Of a DNA stretch of 12,393 nucleotides, positions 1 to 6,339 are shown piece after piece. Positions within the stretch are counted from its first letter, which is position 1; the number at the start of each line of letters is the position of its first letter. Below the pieces are notes generated by a model that did not search any database, was not told where the DNA came from, and saw only the letters and a program-made list of their open reading frames with translations. Source of the stretch: an uncultured Flammeovirgaceae bacterium (GTDB lineage Bacteria > Bacteroidota > Bacteroidia > Cytophagales > Cyclobacteriaceae); contig CAMPJM010000066.1 in the NCBI GenBank assembly GCA_946886805.1, positions 1 through 12,393 on the forward strand. Direction: 5' to 3'. Made by a program: the position numbers and the translations under genes.

Positions 1-17
1 ATTGCTGTTACTTTCAT
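1..17 (-). CDS. possible 5' end of a gene leaving the window on the left
   Basis: On the minus strand an ATG at 17 opens five complete codons (M-K-V-T-A) before the window ends. It is preceded by AAGGA with a 5-nt spacer, which is unusually good for a Bacteroidota start. Further upstream are a promoter-like pair (63-65 and 42-35) and a dyad at 27-59. Nothing can be said about the product. The visible coding part is too short to test, so the call rests on the upstream signals. Confidence 0.25.
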
Positions 18-26
18 GCTATTCCT

Positions 27-59
27 TATACGATTAAATGTACGATACATGATCGTATA
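27..59. repeat. nested inverted repeat, likely operator
   Basis: TATACGAT (27-34) and ATCGTATA (52-59) are perfect 8-bp inverted arms. Inside them ATGTA (38-42) and TACAT (46-50) form a second stem around CGA. The hexamer TACGAT occurs directly at 29-34 and 41-46 and inverted at 52-57. The element covers the spacer and -7 box of the candidate minus-strand promoter, a typical place for a repressor site. It lies far (about 170 bp) downstream of the doxX stop, and no T-run follows, so it is unlikely to be the doxX terminator. Confidence 0.45.
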
Positions 60-65
60 TAGCAA
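35..65 (-). promoter_or_regulatory. candidate promoter for the gene starting at 17
   Basis: Reading the minus strand, TTG (65-63) is followed after 20 nt by TACATTTA (42-35). This matches the Bacteroidota form TTTG-N19-21-TAnnTTTG except for the last base of the -7 box and the first base of the -33 box. Transcription would start roughly 10-15 nt upstream of the ATG at 17. Such boxes occur by chance in AT-rich DNA, so the support is the combination of spacing, SD and start codon. Confidence 0.3.
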
Positions 66-231
66 CATTCATCAGAACGGAAGTTCAGCATTTTTTAAAT
101 TTTTTATCCCATGATCCTCACCTTCAGAAAACGTAAATGTTTGGGTTTTTGTATAAGGTTAAAATACTATAGAGGTTAATTACTCTTCCCAAACAATCAA
201 GTCCCTTGTTTGCCCTATTATCCTAAAACAA

Positions 232-624
232 CTATCTTTTAATTAAACCATCCAGTGCCATGGAGTTAGTCGACAAAAAGTGAAGCAGCAGCGCAAAAAA
301 AGCGATGTGTATCAATTGTGCAGGCAATGCGCCCCAATTTTCAATCAACGTAGTTCCAAAAACCAAAACCACCATCACAATACCGCCAGCTACTAAAGCT
401 GGTTTTGTAAACAATCCAAAGATCAGCAGGAAGCCGATTAAAAATTCAGCTATGGGCAATGCATAACTGAAAGGAAGGACAAGAGATTTTGGCAGCATTG
501 AATTTTCAAAACTGCTTACCATCCAATTGCTAAAGGCAGTCAATTTCGGTAGCCTTACCAGTCCGTGGCCAAACATGCTCGCCCCAATGGCAAGCCGCAA
601 CAGTAAATAAGTGATATTTTCCAT
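232..624 (-). CDS. DoxX family membrane protein
   Basis: The product is a 130-residue integral inner-membrane protein of the DoxX family. Four hydrophobic segments lie near residues 4-22, 48-70, 74-92 and 101-118. The N-terminal family signature is visible: a G-x-x-x-F-x-H-G stretch at 14-21 followed by L-x-R-L-P-K at 22-27. The second and third helices are separated by a short F-T-K-P turn at 72-75. Length and topology are normal for the family. DoxX proteins have been tied to thiosulfate oxidation in archaea and to redox or thiol stress in some bacteria, but most, including this type, have no proven reaction. The gene is divergent from an AraC regulator with 86 bp between the starts, so that regulator is the natural candidate to control it. 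The start is ATG in an A-rich context without a clear SD. Confidence 0.85.
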   Translation of the reverse strand: MENITYLLLRLAIGASMFGHGLVRLPKLTAFSNWMVSSFENSMLPKSLVLPFSYALPIAEFLIGFLLIFGLFTKPALVAGGIVMVVLVFGTTLIENWGALPAQLIHIAFFALLLHFLSTNSMALDGLIKR

Positions 625-644
625 TTTTTATGTTTTTTATGAGG

Positions 645-652
645 CAAAGATA
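645..652 (-). promoter_or_regulatory. -7 box of the doxX-family gene
   Basis: On the minus strand this reads TATCTTTG, an exact TAnnTTTG match, ending 20 nt before the ATG at 624. The nearest upstream TTTG (682-679) is 26 nt away, longer than the usual 19-21, so the -33 half is unconvincing. Only the -7 box is well supported. Confidence 0.4.
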
Positions 653-672
653 TCATGGGTCAGTTTATTTCC

Positions 673-682
673 TTTGTACAAA
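673..682. promoter_or_regulatory. 10-bp palindrome between doxX and araC-type gene
   Basis: TTTGTACAAA is a perfect 10-bp palindrome near the middle of the divergent intergenic region, 29 bp before the regulator start (711) and 48 bp before the doxX-family start (624). It could be an operator. AraC proteins more often bind direct repeats as single subunits, so the link to the neighbouring regulator is a guess. Confidence 0.3.
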
Positions 683-710
683 CATTGGGAGTATTTGTAT
701 ATTTACAGGT

Positions 711-1550
711 ATGGAAACACGAAATCTTCATCAGGCTTTTGAGCTGGAGTTGTATGAGGTACAAGAGTACGAAAAGCCAGTGCACAGAAACACTTTTTTT
801 GAAATGGTATTTGTACTGGAAGGTAAGGGCATTCAAATAATCAACAACCACAAGCTCCCCTACAGCAGTAACAAGTTATTTCTAATTTTCCCTCAGGACA
901 CGCATGGTTTCGAAGTAGCCTCAACCACAAAATTTTTCTTTATACGGTTTAACGACAGTTACCTAAAAACACAAAGTCGCGAATGGGTTCAAAAGCTGGA
1001 ATTTATTTTCCATAACCACAACCATTTGCCAGGCTGCATCTTAAAGACCATAAGCGACAAACCGCTCATAAGAGCACTGGTAGAAGCATTGGTACGGGAA
1101 CATATAAACCAGCAACCACAACAACAGGAGGTAATAAAGCAGCTGATCAACACCATTATCACTATTGCGGCAAGAAATGTTTTACTAATGGTCTCTGCGG
1201 TCTCCGGCAAATCGAAAGCGAATAATGCTTTACAGTTGCTAAACTACATCCATCAATATATTTACAAGCCTGAGAAATTAAAAGCCAAAAAAATTGCCGA
1301 ACAATTTAACGTTTCGCCCACCTATATTAGTGAATATTTTAAGACGCAGACAGGGCAAAGTTTGCAGGAATACATCACTGCCTATAAAATAAAGCTAATT
1401 GAAACCCGACTTTGGTTTACGGATATGCAAATCAACGAAATCGTTTATGAGTTTGGTTTTAGCGATGCCAGCCACCTGAACAGATTGTTTAAAAAATACA
1501 AGGGCGTCAGTCCAAGTGAGTTTAAGAAATCGATAAAAAATAGCTTTTAG
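711..1550 (+). CDS. AraC family transcriptional regulator with cupin sensor domain
   Basis: This is a 279-residue one-component regulator. Residues about 20-85 form an N-terminal cupin-like beta-barrel (E-M-V-F-V-L-E-G-K-G at 31-40, F-P-Q-D-T-H near 60-65). The C-terminal AraC/XylS DNA-binding domain spans about 175-275, with the first HTH around 189-210 (K-K-I-A-E-Q-F-N-V-S) and the second around 239-262, ending in the family signature G-F-S-D-A-S-H-L-N-R-L-F-K-K-Y-K-G-x-S-P-S-E-F. I place the start at 711. The frame is open back to 630, but those 27 residues are not regulator-like, and the cupin fold begins after M at 711. There is no SD. A weak -7 box (AGTATTTG, 690-697) would give a very short leader. 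The inducer is unknown. The divergent doxX-family gene is the likeliest target, with possible autoregulation. Confidence 0.9.
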   Translation: METRNLHQAFELELYEVQEYEKPVHRNTFFEMVFVLEGKGIQIINNHKLPYSSNKLFLIFPQDTHGFEVASTTKFFFIRFNDSYLKTQSREWVQKLEFIFHNHNHLPGCILKTISDKPLIRALVEALVREHINQQPQQQEVIKQLINTIITIAARNVLLMVSAVSGKSKANNALQLLNYIHQYIYKPEKLKAKKIAEQFNVSPTYISEYFKTQTGQSLQEYITAYKIKLIETRLWFTDMQINEIVYEFGFSDASHLNRLFKKYKGVSPSEFKKSIKNSF

Positions 1551-1576
1551 CTCAATTTTGCATTTTTGAGAAACTT

Positions 1577-1672
1577 TTACACCTCGTGTTTCGGCTGATC
1601 TGGATCTAATGTGAGATTAAGGTCCTCCTTGAGAAAATTTAATGCTGCTATTCTTTGTTTAACGAAAGGCAT
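1577..1672 (-). CDS. small ORF of 31 residues, possible gene remnant
   Basis: An ATG at 1672 opens a 31-residue frame (begins M-P-F-V-K-Q-R-I-A-A-L, ends D-P-D-Q-P-K-H-E-V) and stops with TAA at 1577-1579. The composition is protein-like: an amphipathic helix of mixed charged and aliphatic residues, then an acidic, proline-containing tail, without the Lys/Asn/Ile bias of random AT-rich DNA. An in-frame TAA lies two codons upstream, so it is either a true microprotein or the last part of a decayed gene. No SD or -7 box is evident. It lies between the convergent AraC and M23 genes. I do not recognise a family. Confidence 0.25.
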   Translation of the reverse strand: MPFVKQRIAALNFLKEDLNLTLDPDQPKHEV

Positions 1673-1824
1673 ATCTATTTATGTGATTTTCTAAGGGATT
1701 GAGTAGCTACAAAAAATTTTAATGTGAGGTATGATTTACCGGATTGGTTTTAAACAATTAGCCTGAGAGAGAGAATTATTCCCTTGATCGAAACTGGACG
1801 TCAAATGTTTATTGCAAAAAAGCT

Positions 1825-2352
1825 TTATTTGCCCGACTTTAAATAGGTAATAGGGTTCAAGTAAAACATCTTCTTCCATCCTTGTTTTTCTCCGTCTATC
1901 CTCCAGGGATACGGAATTAAACTAACGATGGAATAATGCAGGTGCGGGGATTTCCCTTTTGCATTGCCAGTTGTCCCTACGGTTCCGATTTTCTCTCCTT
2001 TGCTGGTCCAGGAAAACAATTCTGTGTCTAAATCTCTCAAGTGAGCATAATAATGGAGCCTCCATTTTGGTCCCATTATTAAAAGCACCTTTCCTCCTAC
2101 CTCAATCTCTCCTTTGAAAATTACGAATCCTCCGGTTGAAGAATTAACTGCTGTCCCTTCTTTGGCAAAAATGTCGACACCTTTGTGCGTCACCGATTTC
2201 CCCCAGGGGTAATACCAAAATGTATTGACATTGTAGCTATGATGATCAGCCTGGTGAACTGGATTTTCAAACTCCTGCGGGATTATAAGCCCCACAATTA
2301 AGACAACTAAAAATGCAAGTGCAAATATTTTTCTTTTCGGACTGTACTTCAT
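1825..2352 (-). CDS. membrane-anchored M23 (LytM-type) metallopeptidase
   Basis: The 175-residue protein has a basic N-terminus and one hydrophobic segment (about 8-25) that acts as an uncleaved anchor or signal peptide, putting the catalytic domain in the periplasm. The M23 active site is complete: H56-x3-D60 in a T-H-K-G-V-D-I motif, H104 in Y-Y-A-H-L, and H137-L-H139. By comparison with LytM, H56, D60 and H139 bind zinc, and H104 and H137 are catalytic. The family cleaves peptidoglycan cross-links, commonly after glycine or at D-Ala-mDAP bonds; the actual bond here is unknown. It is short: a bare peptidase domain with no LysM, SH3 or coiled-coil region. The stop of the upstream membrane-protein gene is 8 nt before its ATG, so the two are probably co-transcribed. 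The alternative, a degenerate non-enzymatic homologue, is ruled out by the intact residues. Confidence 0.88.
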   Translation of the reverse strand: MKYSPKRKIFALAFLVVLIVGLIIPQEFENPVHQADHHSYNVNTFWYYPWGKSVTHKGVDIFAKEGTAVNSSTGGFVIFKGEIEVGGKVLLIMGPKWRLHYYAHLRDLDTELFSWTSKGEKIGTVGTTGNAKGKSPHLHYSIVSLIPYPWRIDGEKQGWKKMFYLNPITYLKSGK

Positions 2353-2360
2353 TTCTAAAT

Positions 2361-2945
2361 TTATTCATGTGATATCGCTGTATCACTACCGACTGTATAT
2401 CGTCCTCGAAATAGCCCAACAAAAAACATTACCACACCTAACATGCTCAATACTATTCCAGTGATTGAAGTTGGTGTCTCAAGAGAGCTATGCCAGAGCA
2501 TTAACTGATTGCCTTGAAGGATTTGGGCATTACTTAAATCTCCACCAATAAATACATCACTTAGATAAACGGATGCACATTGTGGAGAAAATATGTATGG
2601 GTTTAGGTATGTAAGGAGAACAAATCCAATTGTCACAAGAACTAAATGGCACCAAATGTACTTTTCATTAAATTTTAGTCGCCTTACCTCACTGGCAATA
2701 AAATAAAGTACAATGAATACTATCCAGCCCACAACTGTGTACCTGGTAAACTTCAATAACAGGTACACGTTGGAAACGGTCTGCTTACTTCCTCCCATCT
2801 TCGGTAAAGAATCCCCTTGCTCATGGATCCATTGTCCTTCACCAAAATACTCAAACCTAGGCACAGAAAAGTAATATACAGTTGTTAGAATCGATAAGAC
2901 TGCCAAAGCGATAGTAAAAAGGACATGTGGTTTTCTCTTGATCAT
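2361..2945 (-). CDS. four-helix membrane protein of unknown function, paired with M23 peptidase
   Basis: I do not recognise a family for this 194-residue protein. It has a basic start (M-I-K-R-K-P-H) and hydrophobic segments near 9-27, 68-86, 97-115 and 160-180. A polar loop of about 40 residues lies after helix 1, and another of about 44 residues, with a single Cys at 123, after helix 3. A Cys-His pair (99-100) sits at the start of helix 3. With the N-terminus inside, both large loops face the periplasm, where the M23 domain acts. The gene is first in a two-gene unit, 8 nt before the M23 start. A role as a partner, anchor or regulator of the peptidase is inferred from position only. A poor -7 box (TAACTTTA, 2999-2992) lies upstream. 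Confidence 0.75.
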   Translation of the reverse strand: MIKRKPHVLFTIALAVLSILTTVYYFSVPRFEYFGEGQWIHEQGDSLPKMGGSKQTVSNVYLLLKFTRYTVVGWIVFIVLYFIASEVRRLKFNEKYIWCHLVLVTIGFVLLTYLNPYIFSPQCASVYLSDVFIGGDLSNAQILQGNQLMLWHSSLETPTSITGIVLSMLGVVMFFVGLFRGRYTVGSDTAISHE

Positions 2946-3169
2946 AGCGTAGGAACAAACACCACCTTATCCATTTAGGGGTGTGATATTCTAAAGTTAA
3001 ATATTGCACTGAACTTCGAACAGCTTCAAAATTCCTAAGCCACTAAGAACCATGGCTGAGAAAATGTGGCTTTATGGAGTCAGAGTTATCTCTGTTGAAT
3101 TTTACATTTTTTCCTAAAGATTATTTCAGCTTTAAACAATAAGCTTTCTGATAGCTAACAAACATTTTT

Positions 3170-4495
3170 TTAATCATCGGTAATCGAGTTTAATTTCTCC
3201 ACGATCTTTTCATTTTCCACAATGTGAAGCCCTAACCTTTCATGGGATACACCCTCCCTGATTTTATACTCATATACAGGTTTATCGTCTATAATCTTAG
3301 AGTCAAAGTATCTAAATTGGATATCGTCTGTCTCATTTAGCTTGTCTGCTATTTCTGTTATATGTGTCGAAACAAAGAATCTACCCTTCTTTACCTTTCT
3401 AAAAGCATTAATAATAAGCAAAGAAGCATCATAGGCATCTTTTACATTGGTTCCTCTGAATAATTCGTCAAATATCACAAAAAGGTTTTCCTTTTCTTTT
3501 AATTTCAAGGCCACTTCTTTTACACGTCTAACTTCACTATAAAAATGACTGTAGCCTTTATTCATATCATCGGAGAGATTAATAGTAGTCATAATCCCAT
3601 GATAAATAGTGGTTGTCATCTTTTCTGCAGGTACCGGAAACCCTAAATGGGACAAATAAATTGATAAGCCAATAGATTTTAGAAACGTTGATTTGCCGGC
3701 CATATTAGGTTCGGTTAAAAAACAAAGATTACTAGATTCTACAATCTCCACATCATAGGGTATCGCATTTTTTAATAGTGGATGGTATAATTTGCTTATT
3801 GATATGATCGAATTAGAAGAATTGGAATAGTCGGGATAGCCCAGGTTAAATTGCTTTGCAACATTAGCTATTGCTGTATAGGCATCTAAGGAATAAAGTA
3901 CGCTAATAACTCTCCGCAATTCAACAATGTATTTTTTCCGGAAAAGAAAATCAAGTTTGCTTAAGCTAAGGAAGCCCAATTTTTGGTTTGAGATTGTTAA
4001 ATCTGCGATTTCGGGAATTTCAATAAAATCATTTATAACAGAAATCTTCTCCTTTAAAAGATGAGGCAAATCATTATTTAAAGCTTTAATCTTCTCTTTT
4101 ACATAAAGTAATAAATTCAATAGTTGCTGCGTACCTGTTTGAATAAGATACAAATCATTACTAGGCTGTACCTGATAGGATAAATTTTGAAAAAATGCCG
4201 ATATCGGCTTATCCCCTATGGAGGGAGTTGTTATCTTAAGATAATGTTCAATGAAATCAAATTGACGTGAATTAAAATTTAGCTCGAAACCAGAGGCATT
4301 AAAAAACTTAATTAGGGCAACTCGGTTTTCGAGTTCCTCAATGTCCGTCAATGGCGTTTTCATTAAATCCCAAAGAAAGTTTTTGCCTCCGATCGTTTTT
4401 GTTTGATTGTAGAAATTGAAAATGGAATTCGTAGATAAGCCCTCACCAAATAGCTCTAAATCCTTAATTGTTTGCTTGTCTATTTCAAATTCCAT
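3170..4495 (-). CDS. MutS-family ATPase without mismatch-recognition domain
   Basis: This 441-residue protein has the MutS lever/clamp region (domain III-like, about 1-230, opening with the typical S-I-F-N-F-Y-N-Q-T-K-T-I-G-G pattern at 24-37) and the ABC-type ATPase (about 235-430). Visible motifs are Walker A E-P-N-M-A-G-K-S-T (262-270), the signature-like S-H-F-Y-S-E-V (316-322), Walker B with D343-E344 in L-F-V-I-F-D-E-L-F-R-G-T-N, and the switch His378 in S-T-H-I. The mismatch-binding domain I with its Phe-x-Glu motif and the connector domain are missing, and there is no Smr nuclease domain as in MutS2. It is therefore not the canonical repair MutS. The first Walker A position is Glu where MutS has Gly. 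Short MutS-like ATPases of this kind are common in Bacteroidota and lack a proven role; DNA-structure binding is inferred. The gene is 196 bp downstream of an AraC gene on the same strand, probably with its own promoter. Confidence 0.85.
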   Translation of the reverse strand: MEFEIDKQTIKDLELFGEGLSTNSIFNFYNQTKTIGGKNFLWDLMKTPLTDIEELENRVALIKFFNASGFELNFNSRQFDFIEHYLKITTPSIGDKPISAFFQNLSYQVQPSNDLYLIQTGTQQLLNLLLYVKEKIKALNNDLPHLLKEKISVINDFIEIPEIADLTISNQKLGFLSLSKLDFLFRKKYIVELRRVISVLYSLDAYTAIANVAKQFNLGYPDYSNSSNSIISISKLYHPLLKNAIPYDVEIVESSNLCFLTEPNMAGKSTFLKSIGLSIYLSHLGFPVPAEKMTTTIYHGIMTTINLSDDMNKGYSHFYSEVRRVKEVALKLKEKENLFVIFDELFRGTNVKDAYDASLLIINAFRKVKKGRFFVSTHITEIADKLNETDDIQFRYFDSKIIDDKPVYEYKIREGVSHERLGLHIVENEKIVEKLNSITDD

Positions 4496-4610
4496 CCGAT
4501 TGTTTGTCTTTTATGATGCGATTAAATAAATATATATTATTAAGAGCGTGATACAAAATAACTTGAATACTTTATACCTGTTTGGAAACAAGCCCTAAAT
4601 ACGAATATTT

Positions 4611-4633
4611 CTATAAAAAGACACTTTTTATAG
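4611..4633. repeat. perfect 10-bp inverted repeat with 3-nt loop
   Basis: CTATAAAAAG (4611-4620) and CTTTTTATAG (4624-4633) are exact inverted arms around ACA. The element is 59 bp past the stop of the AraC gene at 4692 and about 115 bp before the MutS-like start at 4495. The A/T-rich stem is less stable than a normal intrinsic terminator stem and is not followed by a separate T-run, so it may be a weak bidirectional terminator or a protein-binding dyad. Confidence 0.55.
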
Positions 4634-4691
4634 TCTGGAAGATCGATCAATAAATTAGTGCCGTAGGTATGGCCGCTATTTTCCGGCAAGC

Positions 4692-5699
4692 TCAATTAGC
4701 GGTATAATGAGCAGGTGCTTTGCCTGTCCACCTCTTAAAAGCCCTCGAAAAGGCACTAATTTCGTTATAACCGAGGACATAAGAAATCTCTTTGATTGGG
4801 TATTTATTTGCTTCTATATATTCTATCGCTAACAATTTTCGTACTGAATCGGCTATTTGTTGAAAAGTGAATCCTTCTTCATTGAGCCTCCTTTGGAAAG
4901 TTCTAAGCGAAATATTGAAATTAGAGGCAGTTTCTTCTATTGAAGGGACTTTTAAATACGCATTTGAAATCAGGAAATTAAATACCTTTTTGTTAAATTG
5001 ATTGCTCTGCCCAAGGGGGCCAGGAGACTTAATCTGTATTTTATCGAGAAAAAATTTCTGTAGCTGGTGATTTGCCGTCAGCAATGGGGTATCCAGGATA
5101 TCAGACTTCAGTTTGATAGCGTAGGTTTTACCTCTTTTGATTTTCTTGCATCGGAATATTCTCTCATATTCGGAGGTAGCAGAAGGTAATGTTGGAAAGC
5201 AAATTTCCAGCGGCTCTATTTTTCTGAATAAAAAGCCATCCAGCTCGTGAATAGTAAAAGCCAACAATAAATCAGCTATTTGTTGGTCTACAAAACTCAA
5301 TCTAGCCGAACTTTCTTTTGGCAGCAAATAAATATGGGAATGATTTTTACCCGTTGAAAGCTCCATGGTAAACTTATCTGTAACTAAATGAACCAGCGAA
5401 ACAGCAATCTGCAAACCCTCTCCTACTGTGCTGCTACTTTTAATGATCTCACCAACAGCCCCCAATGCTGATAGTTGAAGGGATTCGCCAAAGTGTAAGC
5501 CAAAAAGTGTATCCTTACTAAGTTGGCTAGCATGGACCCAAAGGCTATCTAGTTTTTTTGTGGTTATATCATCCCATTTATTATTGGCGATTGCATCCAT
5601 ATCAATATCAGCTAAACCGCAAATATCTTTAGGAGAAATGTCTCTTTGCGCTGCATAAGCTAACAGACTCAAGGTCAATTCTTTTGATTGTGATTTCAT
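4692..5699 (-). CDS. AraC family transcriptional regulator with Arabinose_bd-type N-terminal domain
   Basis: The 335-residue protein has an N-terminal region (about 10-200) of the Arabinose_bd type found in OruR/ArgR-like and many uncharacterised AraC members. The L-F-G-L-H-F-G-E stretch at 65-72 and the L-G-A-V-G-E-I-I at 79-86 are characteristic. The C-terminal HTH_18 domain spans about 235-333: helix-turn-helix 1 around 252-272 (I-E-E-T-A-S-N-F-N-I-S-L-R-T-F-Q-R-R-L), helix-turn-helix 2 around 301-323 (I-K-E-I-S-Y-V-L-G-Y and F-S-R-A-F-K-R-W-T-G). These regulators sense small molecules directly; the ligand here cannot be read. The gene is divergent from a small membrane-protein gene with 143 bp between starts, so that gene is the probable target. 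A TACTTTTG box at 5711-5704 lies only 4 nt from the ATG, so if used it would give an essentially leaderless mRNA. Confidence 0.9.
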   Translation of the reverse strand: MKSQSKELTLSLLAYAAQRDISPKDICGLADIDMDAIANNKWDDITTKKLDSLWVHASQLSKDTLFGLHFGESLQLSALGAVGEIIKSSSTVGEGLQIAVSLVHLVTDKFTMELSTGKNHSHIYLLPKESSARLSFVDQQIADLLLAFTIHELDGFLFRKIEPLEICFPTLPSATSEYERIFRCKKIKRGKTYAIKLKSDILDTPLLTANHQLQKFFLDKIQIKSPGPLGQSNQFNKKVFNFLISNAYLKVPSIEETASNFNISLRTFQRRLNEEGFTFQQIADSVRKLLAIEYIEANKYPIKEISYVLGYNEISAFSRAFKRWTGKAPAHYTAN

Positions 5700-5703
5700 A
5701 AAA

Positions 5704-5711
5704 CAAAAGTA
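5704..5711 (-). promoter_or_regulatory. -7 box candidate of the second araC-type gene
   Basis: The minus strand reads TACTTTTG, an exact TAnnTTTG match, 4 nt before the ATG at 5699. No -33 TTTG sits at the normal distance. Use of this box would place the transcript start at or next to the initiation codon. Confidence 0.3.
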
Positions 5712-5714
5712 GAT

Positions 5715-5752
5715 TTCTAAGTTCTAAGTTCCTAGAACCGATACATTAATGT
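5715..5752. promoter_or_regulatory. operator-like cluster between araC-type gene and membrane-protein gene
   Basis: Three symmetric or repeated elements lie together. TTCTAAG occurs twice in tandem (5715-5721, 5722-5728). GTTCTA (5721-5726) and TAGAAC (5733-5738) form an inverted repeat with a 6-nt spacer. ACATTAATGT (5743-5752) is a perfect palindrome. Tandem 7-mers are in keeping with AraC-type binding to direct repeats. Their position next to the regulator's own start suggests autoregulation. Confidence 0.45.
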
Positions 5753-5808
5753 CGTGTAATGACAAGTGTTTGGCATCATAAGATAAGCAAAAAACTTCCT
5801 CGCACCAA

Positions 5809-5816
5809 TAGATTTG
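5809..5816 (+). promoter_or_regulatory. -7 box of the small membrane-protein gene
   Basis: TAGATTTG matches TAnnTTTG exactly and ends 26 nt before the ATG at 5843, leaving a normal short leader of about 20 nt. A good -33 TTTG is missing at 19-21 nt (the nearest, 5769-5772, is too far). A promoter that needs an activator such as the divergent AraC protein could look like this. Confidence 0.45.
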
Positions 5817-5842
5817 TAATATCAAATTAAACAAACACGATT

Positions 5843-6229
5843 ATGAACAAGCTAAAAAACGTATTAACGGTTAACGCGCTAAGCTCCGGTGCAACAGGGA
5901 TTATTTTGATTGCTTTTGATCAACCGATAACTTCCATTTTTGGAATAGAAAGCAATGGTCCGATTATTGGAGTCGGCATCTTTCTTTCATTGTTTGCTCT
6001 TCTGGTATTCAAAGAAAGCCGCAAGGACCTTCCTCAAAGTAATGCCGTACGATTTATTGTTGCACTGGATATTCTTTGGGTCGTAACCAGCTTTACTTTG
6101 GTATTGCTACAACTGTTTCAATTGACCACTATAGGATACGTCTTAATTTCAGCGATTGCGCTTTGGGTTGCGTTAATGGCTGTATTGCAAATAAGGGGGT
6201 TAAAACTTCTAAATATTCCAAACGTCTGA
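5843..6229 (+). CDS. small four-helix integral membrane protein, unknown function
   Basis: The 128-residue product has four predicted membrane helices at about 7-25, 38-57, 69-91 and 96-116, with short loops and both ends probably cytoplasmic. Helix 3 carries an Asp (D76) and Trp (W79) in a V-A-L-D-I-L-W-V-V stretch, a conserved-looking polar position inside the membrane. The pattern N-x-L-S-S-G-A-T-G near the start resembles uncharacterised bacterial membrane proteins, but I can assign no reaction. It is the only gene in its transcript and is divergent from the Arabinose_bd-type AraC regulator, with a -7 box at 5809-5816, so it is the likely output of that regulator. Size and topology resemble DoxX-like proteins without the DoxX signature. 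The A-rich upstream region has no SD, as is usual for the phylum. Confidence 0.75.
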   Translation: MNKLKNVLTVNALSSGATGIILIAFDQPITSIFGIESNGPIIGVGIFLSLFALLVFKESRKDLPQSNAVRFIVALDILWVVTSFTLVLLQLFQLTTIGYVLISAIALWVALMAVLQIRGLKLLNIPNV

Positions 6230-6339
6230 AGTTTTGATTTTTACTCTCAACTTTTATAGTTAAGGATGTCTAATATCCTGCTTTCAATTAAATTTGCTAT
6301 AAAACTGCGTTGGAACTTTATTTCCTGATCAATGGGATA

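Noticed and set aside
630..710. N-terminal extension of the first AraC regulator
   Set aside because: The 27 residues do not resemble an AraC start, and the extension would cover most of the divergent promoter region.
1551..1570. CTCAA-N10-TTGAG hairpin just after the first AraC gene
   Set aside because: The 5-bp stem is weak and is not followed by a T-tract, so I do not call a terminator.
2946..3169. Possible gene or RNA between the membrane-protein gene and the MutS-like gene
   Set aside because: I found no coding frame, tRNA-like fold or strong terminator; only weak 5-bp dyads and a poor -7 box (2992-2999).
4554..4561. TTATTTTG as the -7 box of the MutS-like gene on the minus strand
   Set aside because: One of the two conserved TA bases is wrong and there is no -33 match at normal spacing.
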